Source of the DNA: Agapetus fuscipes
Taxonomy: Eukaryota; Arthropoda; Insecta; Trichoptera; Glossosomatidae
Direction: 5' to 3'
Assembly: GCA_951799405.1 (NCBI GenBank)
Contig: OX637339.1
Coordinates: 19,096,001-19,160,000, forward strand
DNA length: 64,000 nucleotides
The position numbers and the translations under genes were made by a program. Positions 1 through 10,137 of this stretch are shown here, piece by piece. The notes under the pieces were generated by a model that saw only the letters and a list, made by a program, of their open reading frames with translations, searched no databases and was not told the origin of the DNA. Position 1 is the stretch's first letter. Every line of letters begins with the position of its first letter.

Positions 1-21
1 AAGAAGTTACACTATATGCGT

Positions 22-100
22 GGTGTGTCCGATTCGTCCAAAGACGAGCTATCTATGGACGGATTGTCTGCGAACGATTTGTCTTGGAAACCTAGTGCTC
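22..100 (+). repeat. class C 15-16-bp minisatellite fragment
   Basis: Degenerate units of the form GGACGGATTGTCTGCGAACG, like the array at 31624-31778. Confidence 0.4.
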
Positions 101-212
101 TACTTTCCAAGAGGAAAATCCATTTTTCAAAAAACACAAAGAAGAAGAAAGATTTTGTAGGGTTTGTGTATTCACACAGTGAAAATTCTTTTTATTTATT
201 TTATTTTTATTT

Positions 213-425
213 TTTTCTAAAACGTAATTTTATTTTCACAATAATATTTTCTACCTCAAGCACTTTCGACCTTCAAAACTCAGGTCATTATCAAGAGTGA
301 TGTTTTGATGATGATGATGATTAATTTGACATAAATCACTCTTGATAATGACCTGAGTATTGAAGGCCGAAAGTGCTTGTGGTAGAAAATATTTTTGTGA
401 AAATAAAACAACGTTTTTGAAAAAA
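213..425. repeat. hairpin (foldback) MITE
   Basis: Arms of ~88 bp (213-301 and 334-424) are near-perfect inverted copies around a ~33-bp loop containing (GAT)n. No open frame. Ends in an A-run. Confidence 0.85.
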
Positions 426-733
426 AAAAAAAAAAAAGTTTATTTTCACATTTTTATTTTGCTTTCACCCTGATAATCTGTGAGTAGTGGCTCGAGCCCG
501 TATCTGAAGTATTCGCAAGCGAGTACACGATATAGACGTCTGTGTAATGTTGTGCATGCATGTACCAGGCACATGGCGAAGTTCCCACAGTAACTGTTAC
601 AGTAACATCCCATTGAAATATCTTCTATCTACGGAGAATTACATCGAAATATTTTAGAAAAGATTTCCATATCGACGGTTAAAAGGCAATAGAGCAAAAG
701 CGACAAAAACTAAATTGTTCAGGAGAGCTTGTG

Positions 734-970
734 TTCCTTGACTTATAGGTTGGTATGCGGCTGACCACACATGCTGTACAAATGGTTCACTTTGCCAATG
801 TCACCCCTGTTACAGGGAAGGACGGCAAGAGTTGCAGGGTGTATGTCCATTTGAGATTTGTTTTTTTTAATGTTGTAGGTTCAAATTGTGTTCTGGTTGT
901 GAGAATGCATGTAATGTGAATATCCAATGTAGCATATCTTTGCAACTTAGATTAGATTAGATATTAGATT
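734..970 (+). repeat. R repeat (LINE-A 3' end)
   Basis: Full-length copy from TTCCTTGACTTATAGG to the GATTAGATTAG tail, with the internal CCCTGTTACAGGG hairpin. Confidence 0.85.
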
Positions 971-1411
971 CACTGGAGAGACCAGTACCCCGAGTATGAA
1001 AGATTTATATAACTCACTTCGATCGCGTAAATAAATAAATAAAATATGAAAACTAAATCACACACTAGGGGTGCTGTTGCATCTTCCCTACACTTTTATA
1101 TTGTTGCGAACTTGAAATACGTGGGCTTAAAAAAACCCTTAAAAATATTGAAATACGTGGGCTTATATACGCATAAATCATAATATGACGGACTATAAAA
1201 TCAAAGTGACTCCGCACACCTATGACGTACTATAGAACCATCTAGGAGTAGTCCGTGATTGTATTCGTGCACTGGAATGACGTTCTAGTGATTGCGAGTG
1301 TACATGACGTTCTGGTGGTGGAATGATCTAGTGAATGGGAGAAATACCCCTCTGGTTCAATATATAAGAGATCAAAATGGTGCGGACAGTAGAGAGCAAT
1401 TCGCTGAGTAA

Positions 1412-1618
1412 TAATCTAAGTTGCAAGGATATATTCATTCAAAGCTCTCAGATGTATGCCCACAAACAAACACGTGTAGTTCGCGCTTACAAATGCTGAT
1501 TGTGTACTTACCAACATTCACTACTCAACATTCCCTGAAACAGGGGTGACATTGGCAAAGTGAACCATTTTTTACAGTATGGGTGGTCAGCCTCATACCA
1601 ACCTATAAGTCAAGGAAT
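1412..1618 (-). repeat. R repeat with internal deletion
   Basis: Starts TAATCTAAGTTGCAAGG and ends CCTATAAGTCAAGGAA. The middle ~40 bp is missing. Confidence 0.8.
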
Positions 1619-1654
1619 GCCACCTATAGTATGCCAGAAGAATAGAATGAAGAA

Positions 1655-1732
1655 GAATAAGAATAGAGAATAAGAATAAGAATAAGAATAATGAGAGAAT
1701 AAGAAGAATAAGAATAAAAGGAAGAATAGAAT
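1655..1732. repeat. AAGAAT-type microsatellite
   Basis: Imperfect run of AAGAATA/GAATAAG units. Confidence 0.8.
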
Positions 1733-1825
1733 GCCACCTATAGAGTAACACCTATAAATAGCGATTGTCAAGTTGTGAAATAAATTTTAAAAATAAATTC
1801 TGTAAAAATAAATTCTGTTTTTTTA

Positions 1826-2765
1826 ATTACACGGCTCATTTATTTGCCAAGCTGCCCGCTTACGGAATGAGTTACCGGTATCTGTGTTTCCATCCCAATT
1901 TAACCATACCCTTTTCAAATCCAATATCAATCGCCATTTAATCCGAAGATTAAAAGAAGTTTGTTAAGATGGTTTGGGCATATGGAGAGAATGAATGAGG
2001 AAAGACTGACGAAGAAAGTATATGTTGGTAGAATAGATGGATGTCGTGGTAGAGGAAGACCGAGAAAGGTATGGATGGACCAAATATCCGAAATTGCGAA
2101 TGAATGGAATATCCAGAGTCATAATAAAAGAAGAGCTTGTATGAAGAAGGTTATGACTCTGGAGGAAATGAAAGAAGTATGCAAGGATAGAAAGAAATGG
2201 CGGTTGATCTGTAATGTTGGCGGCTAGGGTTTGTTAAAGTGAAATTGGTTTTATGATTTAGTTTTTTATGTCCATGTATATATTGTTATTTTTATTCTTT
2301 GATTTAAAAAATGTAATTTGTCATGTATGTTCCTTAACTTATAGGTTGTTATGCGGCTGACCACCCATAATATAAAAATTGGTTCACTTTGCCAATGTCA
2401 CCCCTGTTTCAGGTAAGGACGGCAAGAGTTGCAAGGCTTATGTTCATTTGAGATTGGGTTTTTATATTGTAGGTCCACATGCGGCATGTGTTAGCGCGAA
2501 ATTATACATATCTGCTTGTGGGAATGCATTTAGTATAAATCTTAAATGATATATATCTTTGCAGCTTAGATTAGATTAGATTAGATTAGATTTCCTCTCA
2601 GTGTCTCATAACTAAGCAACGCAACACACACCACAGCACTGCGCAGCCAACGACCCTGCAACAGGATAAGGACAATCACCAACACCTATAGGCACTATAA
2701 CAAGTGTCCCCTAGAGTCTCTTGAATCTAAGCAGTCTCCCGCACAGGCTTCTTAAAAAAAAAAGA
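1826..2765 (+). mobile_element. LINE-E (CR1/jockey-like) C-terminal fragment, interrupted
   Basis: 1826-1938 reads like the LINE C terminus (ARLWNELP type, compare 41764-42220). The homologous sequence resumes at ~2589 (CTCTCAGTGTCTC) and runs to an A-run at ~2765. A LINE-A copy occupies the gap. Confidence 0.7.
1944..2589 (+). mobile_element. LINE-A 3' portion: RT C terminus, spacer and R tail
   Basis: 1961-2227 encodes the C terminus of an RTE-like reverse transcriptase (RWFGHMERMNEERLTKKVY, GRGRPRKVWMDQI) ending at a TAG. A ~100-bp spacer and a complete R (2330-2589) with (GATTA)n tail follow. This is the key locus showing R to be the LINE 3' UTR. Confidence 0.85.
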
Positions 2766-2769
2766 GATT

Positions 2770-3140
2770 CAAGCAGAATACGTAACAGTATTTAGGCGAT
2801 AGAGATGAGTTCACGTAATATTTTATACTCGACGTTCAGAGCCGGATGGAAAGGAAGGAGGGAGGGGACCCCTATACGTTAAACAGGCCCGCATGGGACT
2901 GCCAATGTTTGTGTTAAATTCTAAAACGTTTTGCAATGGGTGGGAGAGATCGGGGTGAGGATTTTATGCTGAGACCAACGTTATTTTTTAAGTAATATTA
3001 ACGCAGTAAAGGTAGGTCAGGCTTTTAAACACCTTTAACGTCAAATCGAAATTTATGCAATCTTTGTAGATAGTTTTTGTTTATATTGAACTCATTATTC
3101 AATATTTGCCATAAAAACTATTACTAAACAAAACAATATC
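2770..3140. other. unassigned AT-rich stretch
   Basis: Contains a purine-rich GGAAGGAGGGAGGGGACC stretch near 2850. No gene or repeat recognised. Confidence 0.3.
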
Positions 3141-3877
3141 TAAATCTAAATCTAAGCTGCAAAGATATGTATCATTTGAGATTCATATTAAATGCATTCC
3201 CACAAGCAGACACGCATAATTTCGCGCTTACACATGCCGCATGTGGACCTACAATATAAAAAAAACGCAATCTCAAATGAACATAACTGCCACTCTTGCC
3301 GACCTTCCCTGAAGCAGGGGTGACATTGGCAATGTGAACCATTTTTTACAGTATGGGTGGTCAGCCGCATACCAACCTATCAGTCAAAGAATACAAGCAA
3401 TTAATGCATTCAAATTTATAAAACAAATAAAAACAAAAAAATTAAAAAACTACAAAACATTTTTTTTTTTAATTTAAAAGCCTCAGCTTTAACCGCCAGC
3501 ATTACAGATCAACCGCCATTTCTTTCGATCCTTGCATACTTCTTTCATTTCATCCAGAGCGATAAACTTTTTCATACAAGCTCTCCTTTTATTATGACTC
3601 TGGATATCCCATTCATTCGCTATTTCGAAAATTTGGTCCATCCATACCTTTCTCGGTCTTCCTCTTCCACGACATTCATCAATTCTCGCAGCATATACTT
3701 TCTTCGTCAGTCTTTCTTCATTCATTCTCTTCAAATGTCCAAACCATCAAAGTATACTTCTTTTAATCTTTACTTTCACACTTTCTCTTACACCACATTC
3801 CTCTCTTACAAAATCATTCCTCACCCTATCACTCCCTCCGTTCCCCGTTCCCGTTCCGTAATAATTTCCATCCAAGG
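3141..3877 (-). mobile_element. LINE-A 3' portion with R tail
   Basis: R at 3141-3392, spacer, then antisense RT C-terminal coding (3489-3734, extending with decay to 3877). Same arrangement as 1944-2589 in the opposite orientation. Confidence 0.85.
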
Positions 3878-3879
3878 AA

Positions 3880-4377
3880 AACCGGTCCGTAGTCCAGTGG
3901 TATCACTTCTGACTCGTGAATGAAAGGTTGTGGGTTCGAGTCCCGGCGGAGCACAAAAAAATACCATATTTATTTTCAAATTTGCTCTTCGCTGGGTTGA
4001 AAAATTCATATATTTTTTACCAAAGACCGGTCATCAAAAGATCCATCCAGCCTTACAGCAACTGGGTCTTGCTTGAGGATTGGCACTTTGCAGCGACGAC
4101 CAAGCTCGTAAAAAGTCCGGTCGTTAGCTCAATTGGTAGAATGCTTGCATTGCATGCCGAGAGCAAGGGTTTGATCCTAAGGTGTACTAGGCCTTACAAG
4201 AAATGAGAACCAGCCCCACCAGGAGCTGGGAAACCCGCCCTTCAACTGAAAGTGGTGGGTGTAAGGCCGGCTCCCTTACCCGTAAAAATAAATAGGCCCC
4301 GAATCACCACATGCGACTCCTTCGGGGGTAACGCAGGCAAGAAGTAACACTATATGTGTATCTTAGTTGCGTTTGCA
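3880..4377 (+). mobile_element. dimeric SINE, composite copy
   Basis: Unit 1 has tRNA-like boxes GTAGTCCAGTGG and GGGTTCGAGTCC. Unit 2 begins GGTCGTTAGCTCAATTGG after AAGCTCGTAAAAAG. Ends ...GTATCTTAGTTGCG. Confidence 0.85.
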
Positions 4378-4574
4378 TTTAGAAGCGTAACACAGAACGC
4401 TCATGCAATGCTTTATTTTTTTGTGGTGGAAGACCTTCCCGATGGTCGTGACCCGACCCAGCAGATTCTAGATTTACCTGTTCGTCCACTAGAGAAAACA
4501 GCAAAAACCCGAAGGTACTGACTCGGTGCAATGTTATCAAGAGATGCGCTTCGTACTACTTCGTGCCAATCACA

Positions 4575-5145
4575 ATAGATATGCTGTCTACACGACAAGA
4601 TGTCCACGCGACAAAAAGTCCACGTGACTAGATGTCCTCGTGACAAGATGTCCACGCGACAAGATGACCACGCGACAAGATGACCACGCGACAAGATATC
4701 CACGCGACAAGATGTCCACGCGACAGCATTTCCACGCGACTAAATGTCCACGCGACAAGATGTCCACGAGACAAGACGTCCACGCGATAAGATGTCCATG
4801 CGACAAGATGTCCACGCGACAAGATTTCCATGCGACAAGATGTCCACGCGACAAGATGTCCACGCTATAAGATGTCCACGCGACAAGATGTCCACGCGAC
4901 AAGATTTCCATGCGACAAGATGTCCACGCGACAAGATGTCCACGCTATAAGATGTCCACGCGACAAGATGTCCATACGGCAAAATATCCATCGGCCAAAT
5001 ATCCACCGACAAAGTGTCCACGCCACAAGATATCCACCGACAAACACCCATCGACAAAATGTCTACCGACAAGATGCTCACGCATAATGTCCGCCAATTC
5101 ATTCAACCACCAAGACATTCTGTGAAGGGACATTTTGTCGAGACA
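4575..5145. repeat. class A 16-bp minisatellite with 80-bp higher-order repeat
   Basis: About 25 units of ATGTCCACGCGACAAG. An 80-bp (five-unit) block is duplicated at ~4824-4983, marked by the variants GATTTCCATGCG and CACGCTATAAG 80 bp apart. The array decays after 4980. One inverted unit (GACATTTTGTCGAGAC) closes it at ~5128, giving an asymmetric foldback. Both strands are open because no unit carries a stop; these frames are not genes. Confidence 0.9.
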
Positions 5146-5254
5146 CGGTTATTTCTGCCAACCACATCGCCGTCTCCAAAAAACATCACACTTTTTCAAG
5201 TTAGATTTGTAATCGCTTCGTCTCAGGCTTACACCTTACACGTTGTATGTGTGT

Positions 5255-5440
5255 GTGTTTGTATTTGTGTGTAAGTGTGTGTGGAGCTGTTTGGATCACC
5301 AGGGGGAGGGGGTGATGTGTATATATAAATAACGTTCGGGGTCGCGTTGGGGGAGTGGGAGAGAGGGAGGGGGACTGCGGGCACACAGCACCTGGGGCAA
5401 GGCGACATCTCAGGGCGGTAACCAAAAATTTCCCATCGCC
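5255..5440. repeat. GT-microsatellite and G-rich tract
   Basis: (TG)n-like run, then GGGGGAGGGGG and GGGGGAGTGGGAGAGAGGGAGGGGG, which could form a G-quadruplex. Confidence 0.5.
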
Positions 5441-5457
5441 ACTACAAAACTAAATCT

Positions 5458-5547
5458 ATGTAAATCTAAGCTGCAAAGATATAGTATTATTTAAGAATTC
5501 ATATTAAACGCATTCCCACAAACAGACATGTACCTATAATTTCACCA
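5458..5547 (-). repeat. R repeat fragment
   Basis: Tail-side part only (AATCTAAGCTGCAAAGATAT to TTTCACC). Confidence 0.75.
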
Positions 5548-5551
5548 AATT

Positions 5552-5582
5552 ATTATTATTCAGTTTTACCCTTAAAGTGGCT
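5552..5582. repeat. end fragment of a CCTTAAAGGTAAAACTGAA MITE
   Basis: Matches the termini of the elements at 29990-30200 and 38814-39066. Confidence 0.4.
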
Positions 5583-5594
5583 TTAAGGTTTAAA

Positions 5595-5840
5595 TTCCTT
5601 GACTTACAGGTTGGTATGAGGCTGACCACCCATGCTGTACAAAAATGGTTCCTTTGCCAATGTCACTCCTGTTTCAAGGAAGTTCGACAAGCTTTGCAGG
5701 GCTTATTTTCACTTGAGATTGAGTTTTTATGTTGTAAGTTCACATGCGGCATATGTAAGCGCGTCATTATACGTGTCTGCTTATTGGAATGCATTTAATA
5801 TTAATCTTAAATATAATTTATCTCTGCAACATACATTTAA
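5595..5840 (+). repeat. R repeat, diverged
   Basis: ATTCCTTGACTTACAGG to TCTCTGCAAC. Confidence 0.8.
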
Positions 5841-5847
5841 AATAAAG

Positions 5848-5935
5848 TTTTTTTTTAAGAAATCCTGTGCGGGAGGCTCCGTAGATTTTAGAGACTCTAG
5901 GGGTCTATGACACTTGTTGTAGTGCCGCAGAGGTG
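5848..5935 (-). repeat. LINE-E 3' UTR fragment
   Basis: T-run then AAGAAATCCTGTGCGGGAGG; inverse of 2680-2765 and homologous to 26820-26912. Confidence 0.6.
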
Positions 5936-6059
5936 TGATTTACTTTTAATTGCTTTACACAAAAACAACACTACAAAAAATTAGATATTTATTTATTTAC
6001 GTGTAGAAGTATAATTTTTGTCTACGCCCCTGTCTAAACAGTATGGCGCTAAAGGGGTT

Positions 6060-6180
6060 TGATTGAAAACCCCGCCATGCCCCTCTCCTCCAGTGCCCCA
6101 CCCCTTAAGGGGGTGGAACACCTGTGTCCACAGCCAGAAAGGGGAGATGGGGGGAGTTTGGGGGGGGGGGGGCGACAGCT
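6060..6180. repeat. C-rich then G-rich tract
   Basis: Includes a run of more than ten G at ~6163-6174. Low complexity. Confidence 0.5.
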
Positions 6181-6324
6181 TGCGGCCAAATCTAAAACAA
6201 TCCCGACTTATTGAAATTATAAGTACTTCTTGCGCGCGCTACGGGAACAGATGGCGCCTGCAAATAAATCACAGCTCTGGAACGAGAGGTGTGCCTGTGA
6301 CCTGGGAGACCTTTACACCACTCT

Positions 6325-6405
6325 AACTGTAACTCTGGCGCCATTCCGCTAAGGGTGGCCGGAGCCTCTGCGGAGCTGCCACCATTTCTTCCTATCTTTG
6401 TCCGG
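6325..6405 (-). mobile_element. LINE-B C-terminal remnant
   Basis: Antisense of DRKKWxQLxRGSGHP-stop followed by the short ACAGTT-type 3' end. Confidence 0.7.
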
Positions 6406-6416
6406 TCGATAGGTCG

Positions 6417-6668
6417 TTCCTTGACTTATAGGTTGGTATGCGGCTGACCACCCATACTGTAAAAAATGGTTCACTTTGCCAATGTCACCCCTGTTCCAGG
6501 GAAGGACGGCAAGAGTTGCAGGGCTTATGTTCATTTGAGATTGGGTTTTTATATTGTAGGTCCACATGCGGCATGTGTTAGCGCGAAATTATACATGTCT
6601 GCCTGTGGGAATGCATTTAATATAAATCTTAAATTATATATATCTTTGCAGCTTAGATTAGATTAGAT
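6417..6668 (+). repeat. R repeat, full length
   Basis: TTCCTTGACTTATAGG to GATTAGATTAGATAG. The hairpin here is CCCTGTTCCAGGG, so the stem is kept while the loop changed. Confidence 0.9.
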
Positions 6669-6960
6669 AGTAAGGATGGGCCGAAGTTCGTTCGGTATTT
6701 AAAAAAATGCTTATCGGCCACAGAACTCCTGCACCTCATCATACAGGAAAGAGTTAAGGAAAGACGAGGTCCAGATCGAAGGAGAACATCCTGGTTGAAG
6801 AACCTGAGACAGTGGTCTGGTAGACGCACAAGATCGTCGAGGAGATGAGCGAAGTGTGCAAGGACATAACAAATTGCAGACACATCTGTGGAGCTACTGG
6901 TCACCCCTAGCGGAGCAGTGTGAGAGCCGTATGGTTGTGGCCACACACATTTAAGCCCGG
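6669..6960 (+). mobile_element. LINE-D (CR1-like) C-terminal fragment
   Basis: Frame fragments RVKERRGPDRRRTSWLKNLRQW and a HPxxSGAV-like end match 55745-55990. Preceded by GGATGGGCCGAAGTTCG, the tip of the MITE seen at 62864. Confidence 0.65.
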
Positions 6961-7117
6961 CTTAGTTTTTACTGCGTCATTACAAAAACGCATAGAACGC
7001 CTTCAAGTAGCTGTTTATTGTCGGACTATTACGAAAGGCGTTAGAAATAACGTAGACATAGCGTTGCTCTGTTAAAATTTCATCTAAGGAGAGGAATTTG
7101 GTGCTCCAGTACCGTTA

Positions 7118-7341
7118 GTACGAGTTGCAAAATTTGAGTAAAGTAAAGTTTACGGAAAGTATTAAAGAGTGATTTGTACCAAAATCTGCCGTTTTTGTTT
7201 CTTACACTTTATGGTCTTAGCAAAAGAGTTACAGTGAGAAAGAAAATCAAGTTCAAACAAACAAAAACGGCAAATTTTGGGGAAAACCACTCTTTAATAC
7301 TTTCCGTAAGCTTTACTTTACTCAAGTTTTGCAACTCGTAC
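7118..7341. repeat. hairpin MITE
   Basis: Inverted arms 7118-7200 and 7254-7341 (GTACGAGTTGCAAAA.../...TTTTGCAACTCGTAC) around a ~53-bp loop. Part of the arm/loop is repeated at 9606-9655. Confidence 0.85.
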
Positions 7342-7436
7342 TCAGGGTACAGATAAACCTTACAAAGTCTCGATGATTTTAATTTTAAGGACACTTTTTT
7401 GAGACTGAGTGCGTTCTACCAATCTCAATCATTTTT

Positions 7437-7846
7437 TACAGACACGTGCAAGTTCGCGCTTATAAATGCTGCATGTGTGCTTATTGCCGGTGTTATGGCC
7501 GAGGGGGCCAAGTGGGTTGATCTTTCTAGCATGTTTGGAATAGAACAACGTTGCTTCGATCCCCGCCTGGGTCATTTAACCATAACTTGACCCTAGTTTA
7601 ACAGATGTTATTGGGTAATTATGAATTAATAATTCATTGGAAAAAAAATAATTAATTGATGATATTAATACTTGTTTCTGGCGTGGCAGAATAGGTTGCT
7701 GAGTTGCAAAAAAATCAAAAACCTCAACCTCAAGCCCTACATTTTTTGCCGACCTTCCCTGAAACAGGGGTGGCATTGGTAAAGTGAACCATTTCTTACA
7801 GTGTGGGTAGTTAGTCACCCTCATACCAACCTATAAGTCAAGGGAT
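7437..7846 (-). repeat. R repeat split by a 250-bp insertion
   Basis: 7437-7486 and 7736-7846 are the two halves of one R. The insert holds a tRNA-free repeat also seen at 25545-25680 and 56140-56195 (AACAGATGTTATTGGGTA). Confidence 0.7.
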
Positions 7847-7984
7847 GTAATCTGTAGAATTAAAAACGTATTTCACAAATCGTGATGAAGAAACGCATCT
7901 AAGCTGCACATACAGTGGGACTTCTTGATGCATTGTTGCCTATAAGGAGTCATATTTAATCTTTTTTTTCATTTGATTTCAACA

Positions 7985-8203
7985 GACGGAGTCGGCCTTA
8001 CGCCAACCACTTCATTTGAAGTAGGAGTTTCCCAGCTCAAGGTGGGACTGGTGACCAATTCTTTTGAAGGTTGTGTAAACCTAGCCAGTATTTAATTTAA
8101 TACGAAACGGAAAGTCAATTCTGTCACCCTCGGTGAGATTCGAACCCGAGCTCTCGGCATGGAATGCAAGCACTCCACCAACAGAGCTACCGAACCGACA
8201 GAT
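7985..8203 (-). mobile_element. SINE unit 2, single
   Basis: Contains GGATTCGAACC-type B box (antisense GATTCGAACCCGAGC) and AGCTACCGAACCGAC head. Confidence 0.75.
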
Positions 8204-8489
8204 AAAACAATATTATTTTTACGTTAAAAATGTTATTTTGTAATTTTCCGATTAGACGTTTTAAAGAAAAAACGGAGGGAAAAGCAGGCCGGCCACGTGT
8301 TACTTGGGCATAGACAATGGCCTGCGTCCAGCCATAGACAATAAACGGGCTGGCAGCCGCCACGCCGCCGGTAAGATGGCAGCGCTTCCCGCCCAGCGCG
8401 CTGTCACATCTGTTCAATTTCAAAAATAGAACGCACGTGCGTTCTGTCTATGCCCTTCCTAAATACCTATCTACTTACTTACAGCGTGA

Positions 8490-9255
8490 GCGGTGATAGG
8501 CTAGAACGGCACAGCGACATAACGACTCATGACATAACGATACATCTCAGAACGACACATAACCTTACGAGAGATGACAGAACGACACATCACAGAACGA
8601 CACATGACATAACGACGCATGCCAAAACAACACATGACGTAACGAAAAATGACATAACGACGCATGACATAACAACACATCACAGAACCACACATGACAG
8701 AACGACACATGACATAACATAACGATGACAGGTCATCACATGTCAAAAAATCACAGGCAAGTACATCACAACGACAAAACATCACAAGCCAAGATGTTTG
8801 TGATGTTTTATCATGTCCCGTTTATGGTATGTTCTGTTTTAGGTATGTGATGTTTTATCTTTGTATTGTTTTGTCATAGTGATGTATTATCTGTGTTGAT
8901 TCGTCGTAGTGATGTTTTCTCATGTGACTTCCTTGACTTATAAGTTGATATGAGGCTGACCACCCATATTGTAAAAAATGGTTCACTTTGCCAATGTCAC
9001 CCCGTTTCAGGAAAGGTCAGCAAGAGTTGCAGGGCTTATGTTCATTTGAGATTGTTTTTTTTTTATATTGTAGGTCCACATGCGGCATGTGTGAGCACGA
9101 AATTATGCGTGTATGCTTGTAGGAATGCTTTTAATATGAATCTCAAATGATACATAATAACAACTTATATCAACTTATATCTTTGCAGCTTAGATTTAGA
9201 CTTACTGTCATTGTGGTGTTCTGTCATGTGTCGCCGTGTCGTTTTGTCTCTCTAA
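8490..9255. mobile_element. minisatellite-armed foldback element with nested R
   Basis: Left arm 8495-8725 is direct ACGACACATGACATA-type units. Right arm 8775-8928 plus 9200-9255 is the same unit inverted (GTGATGTTTTGTCAT). R (8929-9197) is inserted in the right arm. Tip TAGAACGGCACAG. Confidence 0.65.
8929..9197 (+). repeat. R repeat, full length
   Basis: Inserted in the right arm of the foldback element. Ends GCAGCTTAGATTTAG. Confidence 0.85.
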
Positions 9256-9605
9256 CGTTCCATACTTTCACCGTTTCCTGGAATGCGTCTTAGTATTTTT
9301 TATTTGGGAATCTGTGTTCTCTGATTTCATTAAAATTTAATTCATTAAGTAGTTTCAGTTTTTCCATATTTACTCAAAAACTATTGACATTATAAAAAAT
9401 GTTAAATAAAGGCGCTAAACAATGTATAGTTTTGTAATTAAAAAGAAAAAATATATTTCTAAAATACAGCACACACAAAAAATGTGAAAAAGGCGTGTTC
9501 TTTTAAATATTTTTTTGTGGTGGCAATTCTTAAGTTATATATTTTGTTCAAACTTTATAATTAAGATAAAAAATTAACAAACACGCTTGATTTTTTCCAT
9601 TACTG
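9256..9605. other. unassigned AT-rich stretch
   Basis: No gene, repeat or structured element recognised. Confidence 0.3.
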
Positions 9606-9713
9606 TAACTATTATGCTAAGACCATAAAGTGTAAGAAACAAAAACGGCAGATTTAGGTTTATAGGGCTTATCCCGTATGCGGTAGGTCTTACACAGGAT
9701 ATGGTAGATCTTA

Positions 9714-9889
9714 GAGCCCGTTCCCACTTGTCGGGTGTCGGATCCGTATATTAATCGGAGGTCCCAGTTGCAGAACATTTCGGACAAAATCGGTTTCCGA
9801 CAAGTGTGAACAGCTCCATACATAATGTTCTGCCACTGGAACCTCAGATTAATATACGGATCCGTCACCCGACAAGTGGGAACGGGCTC
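9714..9889. mobile_element. Harbinger-like MITE
   Basis: 176 bp, long terminal inverted repeats (GAGCCCGTTCCCACTT...) reaching ~68 bp, flanked by the 3-bp duplication TTA (9711-9713, 9890-9892). A TWA target and GAG/GGG tips are usual for PIF/Harbinger. No transposase. Confidence 0.8.
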
Positions 9890-10137
9890 TTACACTAGTG
9901 GACATACGCCTCTTTCGACTCTCGTTTCTAAATCTAATTGCACATATGTGTGAATGCTTAAAACAGATGCACAGCTGGTCTATGCAAACACTGTTAGTTT
10001 CTGCTTTCCGTTCGCAACAGCTGGAAGCCTGCTAAGCATATGGTATCTCATGAATCGCGCATAAAGCCAAATACGGCAATCTAAGATAAACGCAACGCAA
10101 CTAAAAGTGTTACTTATTGCCTGCGTTTTTTCCGAAG

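Larger units (their letters stand above)
1100..1831 (+). repeat. possible interrupted solo LTR
   Basis: From TGTTGCGAAC (~1103) to AATTACA (~1831). Contains TATATAAGAG (1361-1370) with a plausible start ~30 bp on, and several AATAAA near the end. Split by an R copy (1412-1618) and an AAGAAT microsatellite. No target duplication or second LTR was found, so the identity is tentative. Confidence 0.25.

Noticed and set aside
2570..2591. Telomeric repeat
   Set aside because: The tail is TTAGA/GATTA, not the insect telomere unit TTAGG, and is always attached to R.
3188..3370. Recurrent ~60-75-aa frames beginning MRLTTH
   Set aside because: They are R repeats read in one frame. They recur at many loci with random stops, so they reflect repeat abundance, not a gene family.
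4585..5070. CRISPR-like array
   Set aside because: Units are contiguous with no unique spacers, and the genome is eukaryotic.
4413..5133. Several 60-120-codon frames on both strands repeating SRGHLVAW or TRCPRDKMS
   Set aside because: They are translations of a 16-bp minisatellite that lacks stop codons; no start or conserved domain.
8501..8785. Cys/Arg-rich small protein on the - strand
   Set aside because: Translation of the class B minisatellite.
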